Part shown: in pieces, positions 1 to 5,168 of the stretch
Numbering within the stretch: the first letter of the stretch is position 1
Layout of the letters: the number at the start of each line of letters is the position of its first letter
DNA from: Caulobacter sp.
GTDB lineage: Bacteria > Pseudomonadota > Alphaproteobacteria > Caulobacterales > Caulobacteraceae
NCBI GenBank assembly: GCA_028291125.1
Contig: JAQGIN010000162.1
Coordinates: 1 to 5,695 of the forward strand
Direction of reading: 5' to 3'
DNA length: 5,695 nt
Program-made: the position numbers and the translations under genes
The notes under the pieces: model-generated
Seen by the model: the letters and a program-made list of their open reading frames with translations, nothing else
The model's database searches: none
Told to the model about the DNA's origin: nothing

Positions 1-322
1 CGACCCGACCCGCCGGGCGATCCTCGCGCGCCTCGAGCAGGAGGAAAACGTCTCGATCAGCCAGCTTGCGCGGCCGTTCGCGATCAAGCTTCCGGCGGTG
101 ATGAAGCATCTCGACGTCCTGACGGACGCTGGACCGATCACCCGGTCCAAGCAGGGACGCACCGTCACTGTCCGGCTGTCGCCCGAGCCCATGGAGGAGG
201 CGATGAACTGGCTGCGGCGATACGAGCGGTTCTGGTCGACAAGCCTGGATCGCCTCGCCGCCTACGCCCAGGCCAAGGAAGCCGAAGCCAGGCTCGCCGA
301 GGCGCGGGAGAAGGGCCAATGA
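1..322 (+). CDS. ArsR-family winged-helix transcriptional regulator (5' partial)
   Basis: The reading frame is open from the window edge (first full codon at base 2) and gives 106 residues; the N-terminus is missing. The visible start, DPTRRAILARL, is the usual opening of the ArsR/SmtB helix-turn-helix domain. It is followed by the recognition-helix region (LPAVMKHLDVLTDAG, about residues 31-45) and the beta-wing (RSKQGRTVTVRL, about 48-59). A C-terminal helix with WLRRYERFW (about residues 69-77) and an Ala/Glu-rich tail is typical of ArsR proteins that sit beside SRPBCC genes. There is no cysteine in the visible part, so a classical thiolate metal site is unlikely and another signal is probable. 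Its stop overlaps the start of the next gene (ATGA), which implies translational coupling. The likely role is a repressor of its own operon; that is inferred from family and context. A proline follows the AG of the recognition segment, where Leu is more usual. Confidence 0.88.
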   Translation, partial: DPTRRAILARLEQEENVSISQLARPFAIKLPAVMKHLDVLTDAGPITRSKQGRTVTVRLSPEPMEEAMNWLRRYERFWSTSLDRLAAYAQAKEAEARLAEAREKGQ

Positions 323-774
323 CCAGGCTGACGCTCGTCCGGCGGATCGCCGCCAGGCCCGCCATCGTCTTCGACGCGCTGACCACGCCGGACGGCATCG
401 CCTGCTGGTGGGGCCCCGACGACGGCCCCGTCCTGCTGGCGCAAACCGACGTGCGGGTCGGCGGTGGCTTCACGGTGCGGTTTCGAATGCTCGACGGCGC
501 CGAGCACGAGAGCGCGGGCCGATATCTCGAGATCGTCAAGCCGCAGCGGCTGGTGATGAGCTGGCGCTGGACCGAGCGCGGCGAGCCTGACGAAGGCGGC
601 GAGGAATCGCGGATCGAGATCGATCTGCGGCCCATCGCCATCGGCACCGAACTGACCTTCACCCACGCGCGCCTGCAAAGCGAAGCCTCGCGGATCAGCC
701 ATCAGGACGGCTGGACCGGCTCGCTCGACAAGCTGGTGCGCCACTTCGCCAGCGCCCGAGACGAAATGTCGTGA
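319..774 (+). CDS. SRPBCC / AHSA1 domain protein (COG3832 type)
   Basis: This 151-aa protein is almost entirely one AHSA1-like (Activator of Hsp90 ATPase homologue 1-like) START/Bet v1 fold domain. Family landmarks are VFDALTTPDGIACWWGP at residues 17-33, the VGGGF turn at 47-51, the EHESAGRYLEI strand at 62-72, RLVMSWRW at 77-84, GTELTFTH at 109-116 and the C-terminal helix region HQDGWTGSLDKL at 128-139. The fold makes a hydrophobic cavity that binds small lipophilic ligands, but bacterial members of this group mostly have no known substrate. The ATG start overlaps the stop of the ArsR gene by 4 nt and fixes the start. ArsR plus AHSA1 pairs are common in alphaproteobacteria and actinobacteria, so the protein probably acts on, or binds, whatever the regulator responds to. 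That last point is inference. The length is normal for the family. Confidence 0.9.
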   Translation: MTRLTLVRRIAARPAIVFDALTTPDGIACWWGPDDGPVLLAQTDVRVGGGFTVRFRMLDGAEHESAGRYLEIVKPQRLVMSWRWTERGEPDEGGEESRIEIDLRPIAIGTELTFTHARLQSEASRISHQDGWTGSLDKLVRHFASARDEMS

Positions 775-814
775 ACCCCGACGTCGGATGCGGCGCCCCC
801 AATCAACGAGCAAC

Positions 815-818
815 GAGG
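815..818 (+). promoter_or_regulatory. Ribosome binding site of the GST gene
   Basis: GAGG lies 7 nt before the ATG at 826 and supports that start over in-frame alternatives. It shows that the GST gene, unlike the overlapping AHSA1 gene, has its own ribosome entry site. Confidence 0.6.
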
Positions 819-825
819 ATCGACG

Positions 826-1479
826 ATGATTACGCTCTATGCCTATCGCTGGGTGCCCGATTTCGCGCAGGGCCACGTCCGCGACCTGAGGGTCCGCTGG
901 GCGCTGGAGGAAGCCGCCATTCCCTACGAGGTGCGGCTGATCGGATTGGAGGAAAAGACCTCGCCCAACTACTTGGCGCTGCAGCCGTTCGGCCAGGTTC
1001 CGGCGATCGAGGAGAACGGCGCCAAATTGTTCGAGTCCGGAGCGATCGTCCTGGACATCGCGCGGCGGTCGCAAGCCTTGATGCCGCGCGATCCCGGCGG
1101 CCGCGGCCGCACCGAGGCCTGGATGTTCGCGGCGCTGAACTCGGTGGAGCCGGCGGTCGCCAGCCTGGGGGAGATCGACATTTTCGCCGCCGGCCAGGCC
1201 TGGGCGACGCAGCGGCATCCGGCCGCCGTCGAAGCGGTGAACCTAAAGCTTGGCCGACTGCAGGACTGGCTTGGAGATCGCGATTTTCTGGAAGGCGCGT
1301 TCAGCGCCGGCGACCTGCTGATGGCGACGGTCCTGCGCGATCTTGGCCACACCGATATCGTCGAGCAGTATCCAAGGCTGATGGCCTACCGCGACCGCTG
1401 CATCGCCCGACCAGCCTTCAAGAAGGCCTTGGCCGACCAATTGCAATCCTTCGAAGGCCACGCGCCGGTCGCGGCCTGA
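826..1479 (+). CDS. Glutathione S-transferase-like protein
   Basis: This 217-aa protein has the two-domain GST layout. The N-terminal thioredoxin-like domain (about residues 1-80) contains QPFGQVPAI at 53-61, with the cis-proline at 59 that contacts the glutathione backbone. ESGAI at 70-74 holds the Glu-Ser pair that binds the gamma-glutamyl group. The all-helical C-terminal domain contains FSAGDLLMA at 159-167, where Asp163 is the conserved N-capping residue of the GST fold. The usual catalytic Ser/Tyr/Cys position near residues 8-16 is not obvious (RWVPDFAQGHVRDLRVRWALEE spans this region), so the catalytic class and substrate cannot be called. It probably acts in cytoplasmic detoxification or conjugation. 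The ATG at 826 is preceded by GAGG at 815-818 with 7 nt spacing. The gene lies 51 nt downstream of the AHSA1 gene and is probably in the same operon. Confidence 0.9.
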   Translation: MITLYAYRWVPDFAQGHVRDLRVRWALEEAAIPYEVRLIGLEEKTSPNYLALQPFGQVPAIEENGAKLFESGAIVLDIARRSQALMPRDPGGRGRTEAWMFAALNSVEPAVASLGEIDIFAAGQAWATQRHPAAVEAVNLKLGRLQDWLGDRDFLEGAFSAGDLLMATVLRDLGHTDIVEQYPRLMAYRDRCIARPAFKKALADQLQSFEGHAPVAA

Positions 1480-1492
1480 CGGGGACGCCCCG
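1480..1492 (+). terminator. Weak hairpin directly after the GST stop, possible terminator
   Basis: CGGGG (1480-1484) and CCCCG (1488-1492) form a 5-bp GC-only stem with a 3-nt loop starting at the base after the TGA. There is no T-tract, so this is not a canonical intrinsic terminator. It could stabilise the 3' end of the mRNA or be chance in GC-rich DNA. Confidence 0.2.
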
Positions 1493-1673
1493 CTGAGCTG
1501 GAGGAGTCTTAGGGGGAACGCCCGCATGCGCTCCATGGCGGCGGGCCGCGGAGGATCGGTCTTGCGGACGAGCAGCAGGATGCCATGCGGTGACGTCTGC
1601 TTGATTTGTTCGCTTCAGGTTCGGTCGACTAAGCGCATGGCGCTCGGCGTTCAACATGCTTAAGGTCCACGCC
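1480..1673. other. Intergenic stretch after the GST gene
   Basis: I find no convincing gene in this stretch. It holds the 5-bp hairpin after the GST stop, and a second small hairpin, AGCGC-ATG-GCGCT, at 1632-1644. Its right-hand part (about 1600-1630) is less GC-rich than its surroundings, as expected for a promoter region, and contains TTGATT at 1601-1606. I could not find a well-spaced -10 partner. Together with the following small open frame it forms the gap between convergent transcription units. Confidence 0.5.
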
Positions 1674-1796
1674 ATGTCGCCCCGCCGCCGCCCCACGACC
1701 CGCCTCCTCACGCCGATGGGTTGGGTCAGCCTCGTTGCGCTCGCCGCCATCGCCGCCGCCTTCGTCGCGATGACCACCTTGCTAAACACCCGCTAG
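1674..1796 (+). CDS. Possible 40-aa single-span membrane protein
   Basis: An ATG frame of 40 codons plus TAG begins MSPRRRPTTRLLTP, continues with a hydrophobic run from about residue 16 to 36 (GWVSLVALAAIAAAFVAM and onward) and ends LLNTR. A positively charged N-terminus followed by one hydrophobic segment of about 20 residues is the pattern of a small inner-membrane protein with its N-terminus inside. AAGG at 1662-1665 lies 8 nt before the ATG, a good ribosome binding site. The frame ends 9 nt before the converging stop of the minus-strand gene at 1806. I do not recognise a family. GC-rich DNA readily produces Ala/Val/Arg-rich chance frames, so it is moderately supported only. Conservation in relatives would decide. 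Confidence 0.5.
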   Translation: MSPRRRPTTRLLTPMGWVSLVALAAIAAAFVAMTTLLNTR

Positions 1797-1800
1797 GACA

Positions 1801-1814
1801 GCGCCTTAGGGCGC
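1801..1814. terminator. Short inverted repeat between convergent genes, possible terminator
   Basis: GCGCC (1801-1805) and GGCGC (1810-1814) pair across a 4-nt loop that includes the TAA stop of the minus-strand gene. It sits exactly where transcription from both sides must end. The stem is only 5 bp and has no T-tract on either strand, so the call is weak. Confidence 0.2.
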
Positions 1815-2264
1815 CAACTTGGCCTTCGCCGCGGCCTCGACCGCCTCCACCCCTCGTAAGGCGTCGCCCGACGCCTCGAGCGTGGTGTTGAAGGCGCGCA
1901 GGTCGCGGGTGTCGATTTTGCGCACGGCCTTGTCGCGCGACCATTCCAGGCCGATCGTCAGACCCAGGCGGCAGGCCTTGGGCAGCAGGACCGCGCGCTC
2001 GGCCGGGCCGCCGCGGGCCAAGAGCTTGCCGACGATATCATTCCAGTTGGGCGAGCCGGGAAAACAAAAGGCCAGGTGATCGCAATCACCGGTCCAAAAG
2101 CGCCGATACCACCTTGCATGCTCGGCTGAATCGAAGCGCAGCGTGGCCGACGACACCAGGCCGCTGCAATCGTCGCGGACATAGGTCTGAGCCTGGAGCG
2201 CGCTCGCAAAGCCCATGGCCGCGACCGCGGCGATCATCGCGATCTTTCGCGCAAAACCAGCCAT
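1806..2264 (-). CDS. Exported four-cysteine protein of unknown function, last gene of the mla operon
   Basis: I do not recognise this 152-aa protein. It starts with a clear signal peptide: MAGFARK, a hydrophobic run at about residues 8-23, and a likely cut after ALQA (residue 25) just before QTYV. The mature part of about 127 residues has four cysteines (33, 61, 67, 98), which could form two disulfides in the periplasm. It also has an aromatic stretch, ARWYRRFWTGDCDHLAFCF, at residues 50-68. There is no lipobox and no further membrane segment, so it is predicted soluble and periplasmic. The C-terminal third is helical and charged, ending in an Ala-rich helix (about 137-150). Its ATG lies 3 nt after the mlaF TAG with no strong ribosome binding site, so translation is probably coupled to mlaF. 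A role in lipid transport, or in assembling Mla proteins, is suggested only by position. It could also be an unrelated passenger. Confidence 0.85.
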   Translation of the reverse strand: MAGFARKIAMIAAVAAMGFASALQAQTYVRDDCSGLVSSATLRFDSAEHARWYRRFWTGDCDHLAFCFPGSPNWNDIVGKLLARGGPAERAVLLPKACRLGLTIGLEWSRDKAVRKIDTRDLRAFNTTLEASGDALRGVEAVEAAAKAKLAP

Positions 2265-2267
2265 GCT

Positions 2268-3038
2268 CTAGACCGCCGTGTTCATCGGCCCGTCGGGCCG
2301 GCCTTCGACGAACTGCCGCACATAGGGATTATCGGCGCTGTCGAGGTCGGCGGGCGGCCCGCGCCAGACGATCTTGCCGCCGTGCAGCATGGCGATCTCG
2401 TCGCCGATCGTGCGCGCCGAGGCCAGATCGTGGGTGATTGACACCGCCGTGCAGCCCAGGCGCTTGACCTGGTCGACGATCAGTTCATTGATCGCCGCCG
2501 CCGTGATGGGATCTAGGCCGGTCGTCGGCTCATCGAAAAACAACATCTCCGGATCGGCGATAACAGCGCGCGCCAGGCCGACGCGCTTTTGCATGCCGCC
2601 CGATAGCTCCGATGGAAAAAGATCGGCCACCGAGGGGGCCAAGCGGACCCGGCCCAGCGCTTCGATGGCCCGCGCCCTGGCCGCCTGGCGCGGGACGCCG
2701 TCGGCGTTGATCAGCCGGAAGGCGATGTTTTCCCAGACGCTCAAACTATCGAACAAGGCCGCGCCTTGGAACAATACGCCGATGCGCGAGAAGAGGCCGC
2801 GGAGCGAAGCGCCCCCCTGCCCGACCAGATTTTGGCCATCGACCAAGACCTCGCCGGCGTCGACGCCCATCAGTCCCATGGCGACCTTGATCGTCACCGA
2901 CTTGCCCTGACCCGAGCCGCCGATGATCACCAGTGAGCGACCCGCCGCGACGTCGAGGTTGAGGCCATCGAGGACCGGCGCGCCATCGAAACGCTTGCTG
3001 ACGCCTTTCCAGGCGAGTTTGGGAAGGTCCTGATTCAT
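2268..3038 (-). CDS. mlaF: MlaF, ATPase of the phospholipid ABC transporter
   Basis: This 256-aa ABC ATPase has every nucleotide-binding motif intact: Walker A GGSGQGKS at residues 40-47, Q-loop Gln91 in GVLFQGAALF, signature LSGGMQKR at 145-152, Walker B MLFFDE at 165-170, D-loop GLDP at 174-177 and switch His203 in SITHD. The GGSGQGKS Walker A and LSGGMQKRVGLARA signature are characteristic of the MlaF/Ttg2A family (MKL-type importers) rather than of drug exporters. It is predicted to sit as a dimer on the cytoplasmic face of MlaE and drive phospholipid movement between the inner-membrane complex and MlaC. The start ATG overlaps the mlaE stop (ATGA). In E. coli, MlaF is stabilised by the STAS protein MlaB; no such gene is in this operon. 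Confidence 0.96.
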   Translation of the reverse strand: MNQDLPKLAWKGVSKRFDGAPVLDGLNLDVAAGRSLVIIGGSGQGKSVTIKVAMGLMGVDAGEVLVDGQNLVGQGGASLRGLFSRIGVLFQGAALFDSLSVWENIAFRLINADGVPRQAARARAIEALGRVRLAPSVADLFPSELSGGMQKRVGLARAVIADPEMLFFDEPTTGLDPITAAAINELIVDQVKRLGCTAVSITHDLASARTIGDEIAMLHGGKIVWRGPPADLDSADNPYVRQFVEGRPDGPMNTAV

Positions 3039-3838
3039 GCGCCGGCGAACACCGTGGTGAGCAGATAGTCGGACGCGAAGATCAGGATCGCCGAGGAGAC
3101 CACCGCGTGGGTCGTGGCGCGGCCCACGCCGCGCGCGCCGCCCTTGGCGGTGTAGCCATGATAACAGCCCATCAGGGCGACGATGAAACCGAACACCGAC
3201 GCCTTGATCAGGCCCGAGATCACGTCACTGGGCTGCAAGAAGGCGGCGGTGTTGCGGATATAGACCGTCGGATTGAAACCCAGGATACGCACGGCGATCA
3301 GCCAACCGCCCGCCACGCCGATCAGATCGGCCACCACGGTCAGCAATGGCAAGGCCATCACCGCGGCGGCCAGGCGCGGTGCGACCAGGTAGCGGAAGGG
3401 ATCGGTCGATAAGGTGCGCATGGCGTCGATCTGTTCGGTCGCCCGCATCGCGCCGATTTCGGCGGCGATAGCGGCCGAGACCCGACCGGCGAGCATCAAG
3501 GCCGCCAGCACCGGTCCCAGTTCTCGCGTGATGCCTAAGGCGACGATCTGCGGCATGACCTGCTCGGCGTTGAAACGGCCGCCGCCGGTGTAGATGTTGA
3601 GGCCCAGGGCCGCCCCGGTGAAGATCGCCGTCAAGCCAACGACCGGCAGCGAGAAAAAGCCGATGGCCGCCAACTGACGCAGCAACTGGCCTGCAAACCA
3701 AGGTGGCGTCAGCATCGCCGCGACGCCGCGCAGAGCAAAGACACCGACCGCGCCGATCAAGCGCAGGGCGGCCAAGGTTGAGCGCCCGAGCGAGCGGATG
3801 GGATTGAGGACGGTGGGGACCGCCGCGATGCTCGCCAT
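3035..3838 (-). CDS. mlaE: MlaE, permease of the phospholipid ABC transporter
   Basis: This 267-aa protein matches the MlaE/TrbH-type permease family (PF02405). After an amphipathic N-terminal helix (about residues 18-43) come hydrophobic segments at about 56-80, 99-125, 150-180, 205-228 and 243-262. The family hallmark is seen at 105-140: RELGPVLAALMLAGR (105-119), followed by the AAEIGAMRATEQIDAM motif (125-140), which forms the coupling helix contacting the ATPase. It is an inner-membrane protein, a dimer in the known complexes, topped by an MlaD hexamer. The length is that of a plain permease: there is no N-terminal STAS domain of the sort fused to some MlaE relatives. The ATG is separated by one base from the mlaD stop (TAG-G-ATG), and the stop overlaps the mlaF start by 4 nt. 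Confidence 0.95.
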   Translation of the reverse strand: MASIAAVPTVLNPIRSLGRSTLAALRLIGAVGVFALRGVAAMLTPPWFAGQLLRQLAAIGFFSLPVVGLTAIFTGAALGLNIYTGGGRFNAEQVMPQIVALGITRELGPVLAALMLAGRVSAAIAAEIGAMRATEQIDAMRTLSTDPFRYLVAPRLAAAVMALPLLTVVADLIGVAGGWLIAVRILGFNPTVYIRNTAAFLQPSDVISGLIKASVFGFIVALMGCYHGYTAKGGARGVGRATTHAVVSSAILIFASDYLLTTVFAGA

Positions 3839-3839
3839 C

Positions 3840-4397
3840 CTAGTAGGATCCGGCCGGGCTCGCCGCCGCCGGAGCTTGGGAGACGGCGGCCTTGGCGTCT
3901 TGCGGCCGCATCACCGATCCAATGAGACCAAACAGGTCGACCGCGCCTTGAGTGTTCTCGATCTCGCCGCCGGCCTTGAGGTTGTCGCTCGCCCCGCCGG
4001 GCGCGATGGACACATGGACGCCGCCCAGCAAGCTGTCGCTGGTGATCTTGGCCGTGGAGTCCGATGGCAGGGTCACATCCTGGTCGAGCCTCAGCTTGGC
4101 GATCGCCAAATAGGTCTTGGGGTCCAGGGAAATCTGCGAAACCGTGCCGACCTTGACCCCCGCAACGCTGACATTGGCGCCGGCGGCCAGAGAGCCGACT
4201 TGGCCAAACTTGGCGGTGACGTCATAGCCGCCCGGCCTGGCGCGCACGCCACCGACGTCAAGGGAGTAGATCAAAAAGCCCGTCGCCAGGATGACGACCA
4301 CGAGACCCATGCCCGTCTCAGCCCATTGTTCACGCAACGCCGTAATCCTTTCGAAGTCGATTAAGTCCGTCCTCGCCAGGCGGATCTCGGCTGTCAT
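3840..4397 (-). CDS. mlaD: MlaD, MCE-domain membrane-anchored substrate-binding protein
   Basis: The ATG at 4397 gives 185 residues. One transmembrane anchor (about residues 30-46, MGLVVVILATGFLIYSL) is followed by a single MCE domain (about 57-135). That domain has YDVTAKFGQVGSLAAGANV (58-76), VAGVKVGTVSQISLDPKTY (78-96) and the pore-loop region SDSLLGGVHVSIAPGG (120-135), which corresponds to the TSGLLGEQY segment of E. coli MlaD. The C-terminus is Ala/Pro-rich. It is predicted to form a hexameric ring on the periplasmic side of MlaE that receives lipid from MlaC. The start is uncertain. The ATG overlaps the mlaC stop (ATGA) but lacks a ribosome binding site and adds about 20 residues before the usual family start. 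A TTG at 4337, just before REQWAETG, has AAAGGA 8 nt upstream and would give 165 aa. The frame also runs open further upstream as a shadow of mlaC. Confidence 0.93.
   Translation of the reverse strand: MTAEIRLARTDLIDFERITALREQWAETGMGLVVVILATGFLIYSLDVGGVRARPGGYDVTAKFGQVGSLAAGANVSVAGVKVGTVSQISLDPKTYLAIAKLRLDQDVTLPSDSTAKITSDSLLGGVHVSIAPGGASDNLKAGGEIENTQGAVDLFGLIGSVMRPQDAKAAVSQAPAAASPAGSY
4346..4351 (-). promoter_or_regulatory. Internal ribosome binding site candidate for a TTG start of mlaD
   Basis: AAAGGA on the minus strand lies 8 nt before an in-frame TTG at 4337-4335. The short region around it is less GC-rich than the surrounding coding sequence. It argues for initiation at TTG, or dual initiation, in place of the ATG that overlaps mlaC. 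Confidence 0.35.
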
Positions 4398-5041
4398 TTG
4401 CGAGGCGCCGGCCGCTGGGCGTCGCGTTGCAGTTGGGAGATCAGCACGTCGACGGAGCCACCGGCGTTGTCGATCGTCGAGACGAAGTCCTGTTGCTGCG
4501 TGATCGCCAGCCACACGCCCTTGAACTGGATATCGACGACCTTCCAGGCATCGCCGCCGCCCAACACCCGCCATGAAATCGGCAGCGGCTGACTGATCTG
4601 GCCGCCCGAGATCACCGTGTCGACGATAACGTCGCCAGGTTTGCGCACGGTCGAGCCGGTCACCTTCAGGGCCTCGCCGTGATAGTCGTCGATGCGGCCT
4701 TGGTAGACGCCCTCGGCATAGGTCCGAAAGGTCGCCGCGAACCGCCGACGCTGATCTGGCGAGATCGTCCGCGCGTATTTGCCAAGGACGAAATTGGTGA
4801 TCCTAGGCACGTCAGCCAGGTCGTCGATGGCCTGATGGAAGGCGACCTTCTTCTGGGCGTCGCTCTGGCCGCGGTCGGCCAGAACGGCGACGATCCTTTG
4901 GGCCTTGTTCTGCACGAACTGCTCGGCCGGGGCGTCGCGAACACCCTGGGCCAGGGCCGGCCTTGCCGGGGCCAGGAGACAAAGGCAGGCGAGCGTCAAA
5001 AGCCACAACGGGGTGGAGCGGCGGGGAAAGAGCGTGATCAT
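4394..5041 (-). CDS. mlaC: MlaC, periplasmic phospholipid carrier
   Basis: The protein is 215 aa from the ATG at 5041. The signal peptide begins MITLFPRRSTP, has a hydrophobic core at about residues 12-24 (LWLLTLACLCLLA) and a likely cut after ALA at 31. The mature part is one MlaC/Ttg2D domain (PF05494): an N-terminal helical part with FVLGKYARTISPDQRRRF and the TYAEGVYQGRIDDYHGE segment that follows, then a beta-sheet part with KPGDVIVDTVI and DAWKVVDIQFKGVWLAITQ, and a final helix (VDVLISQLQRDAQ). The family carries phospholipid across the periplasm between MlaA and MlaD. The ATG was preferred to an upstream in-frame GTG at 5077 because it gives a compact signal peptide, while the GTG would add 12 residues ahead of it and has no ribosome binding site. 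The stop overlaps the mlaD ATG. The gene starts about 51 nt after mlaA. Confidence 0.94.
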   Translation of the reverse strand: MITLFPRRSTPLWLLTLACLCLLAPARPALAQGVRDAPAEQFVQNKAQRIVAVLADRGQSDAQKKVAFHQAIDDLADVPRITNFVLGKYARTISPDQRRRFAATFRTYAEGVYQGRIDDYHGEALKVTGSTVRKPGDVIVDTVISGGQISQPLPISWRVLGGGDAWKVVDIQFKGVWLAITQQQDFVSTIDNAGGSVDVLISQLQRDAQRPAPRK

Positions 5042-5051
5042 GGTTTGTCCG

Positions 5052-5071
5052 TAGCGTTCGGGGCATGTCAA
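5052..5071 (-). promoter_or_regulatory. Possible promoter in the mlaA-mlaC gap
   Basis: On the minus strand, TTGACA (5071-5066) is followed 10 nt later by GCTA (5055-5052). This resembles the housekeeping promoter described for Caulobacter (TTGACgS, 10-14 nt, GCTANAWC), although the spacer is one base short and the downstream half of the -10 does not match. A start from here would leave almost no leader before the mlaC ATG at 5041. It could give mlaC-F expression independent of mlaA. Confidence 0.25.
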
Positions 5072-5090
5072 AATCACCGGATGGCGGCGC

Positions 5091-5168
5091 GATCAGCGAG
5101 GCGACGGGGCCTCGTCGAAATCGGGCAGCGCCTGCAGCTTTCCGGTCGCCTCGCGGATCAGCGAGGCG
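5091..5168. repeat. 13-nt direct repeat at the 3' end of mlaA
   Basis: GATCAGCGAGGCG occurs at 5091-5103, across the mlaA stop codon, and again at 5156-5168, 65 nt apart. It may be the trace of a small duplication or chance. No function is apparent. Confidence 0.5.

Noticed and set aside
262..1218. A long minus-strand open frame of 318 codons opposite the AHSA1 and GST genes.
   Set aside because: It is antisense to two genes with clear family motifs and is rich in Arg, Gly, Ala and Pro, as expected for a shadow frame in GC-rich DNA.
1601..1634. TTGATT followed by GACTAAGC as a promoter for the 40-aa frame.
   Set aside because: The spacing of about 20 nt is too long and the -10 match is poor, so I did not annotate it.
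1526..1663. A 45-codon plus-strand frame starting MRSMAAGRGG, with a G-rich stretch about 9 nt upstream, ending just before the 40-aa membrane peptide.
   Set aside because: Its composition is irregular (Arg, Ser, Cys with no hydrophobic or domain pattern), it matches no family I know and its stop runs into the ribosome binding site of the next frame. Chance is more likely.
2075..2090. A 6-bp hairpin GGTGAT-CGCA-ATCACC inside the four-cysteine protein gene.
   Set aside because: It is short, lies in mid-coding sequence around Cys61 and has no accompanying signal; it is within chance expectation.
4398..4574. An N-terminal extension of mlaD back to an upstream ATG inside mlaC.
   Set aside because: The extra 59 residues are Arg-rich and out of frame with mlaC, and they do not look like any part of an MCE protein.
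5042..5077. A GTG start for mlaC at 5077.
   Set aside because: It has no ribosome binding site, puts 12 unneeded residues before a good signal peptide and overlaps the promoter-like TTGACA.
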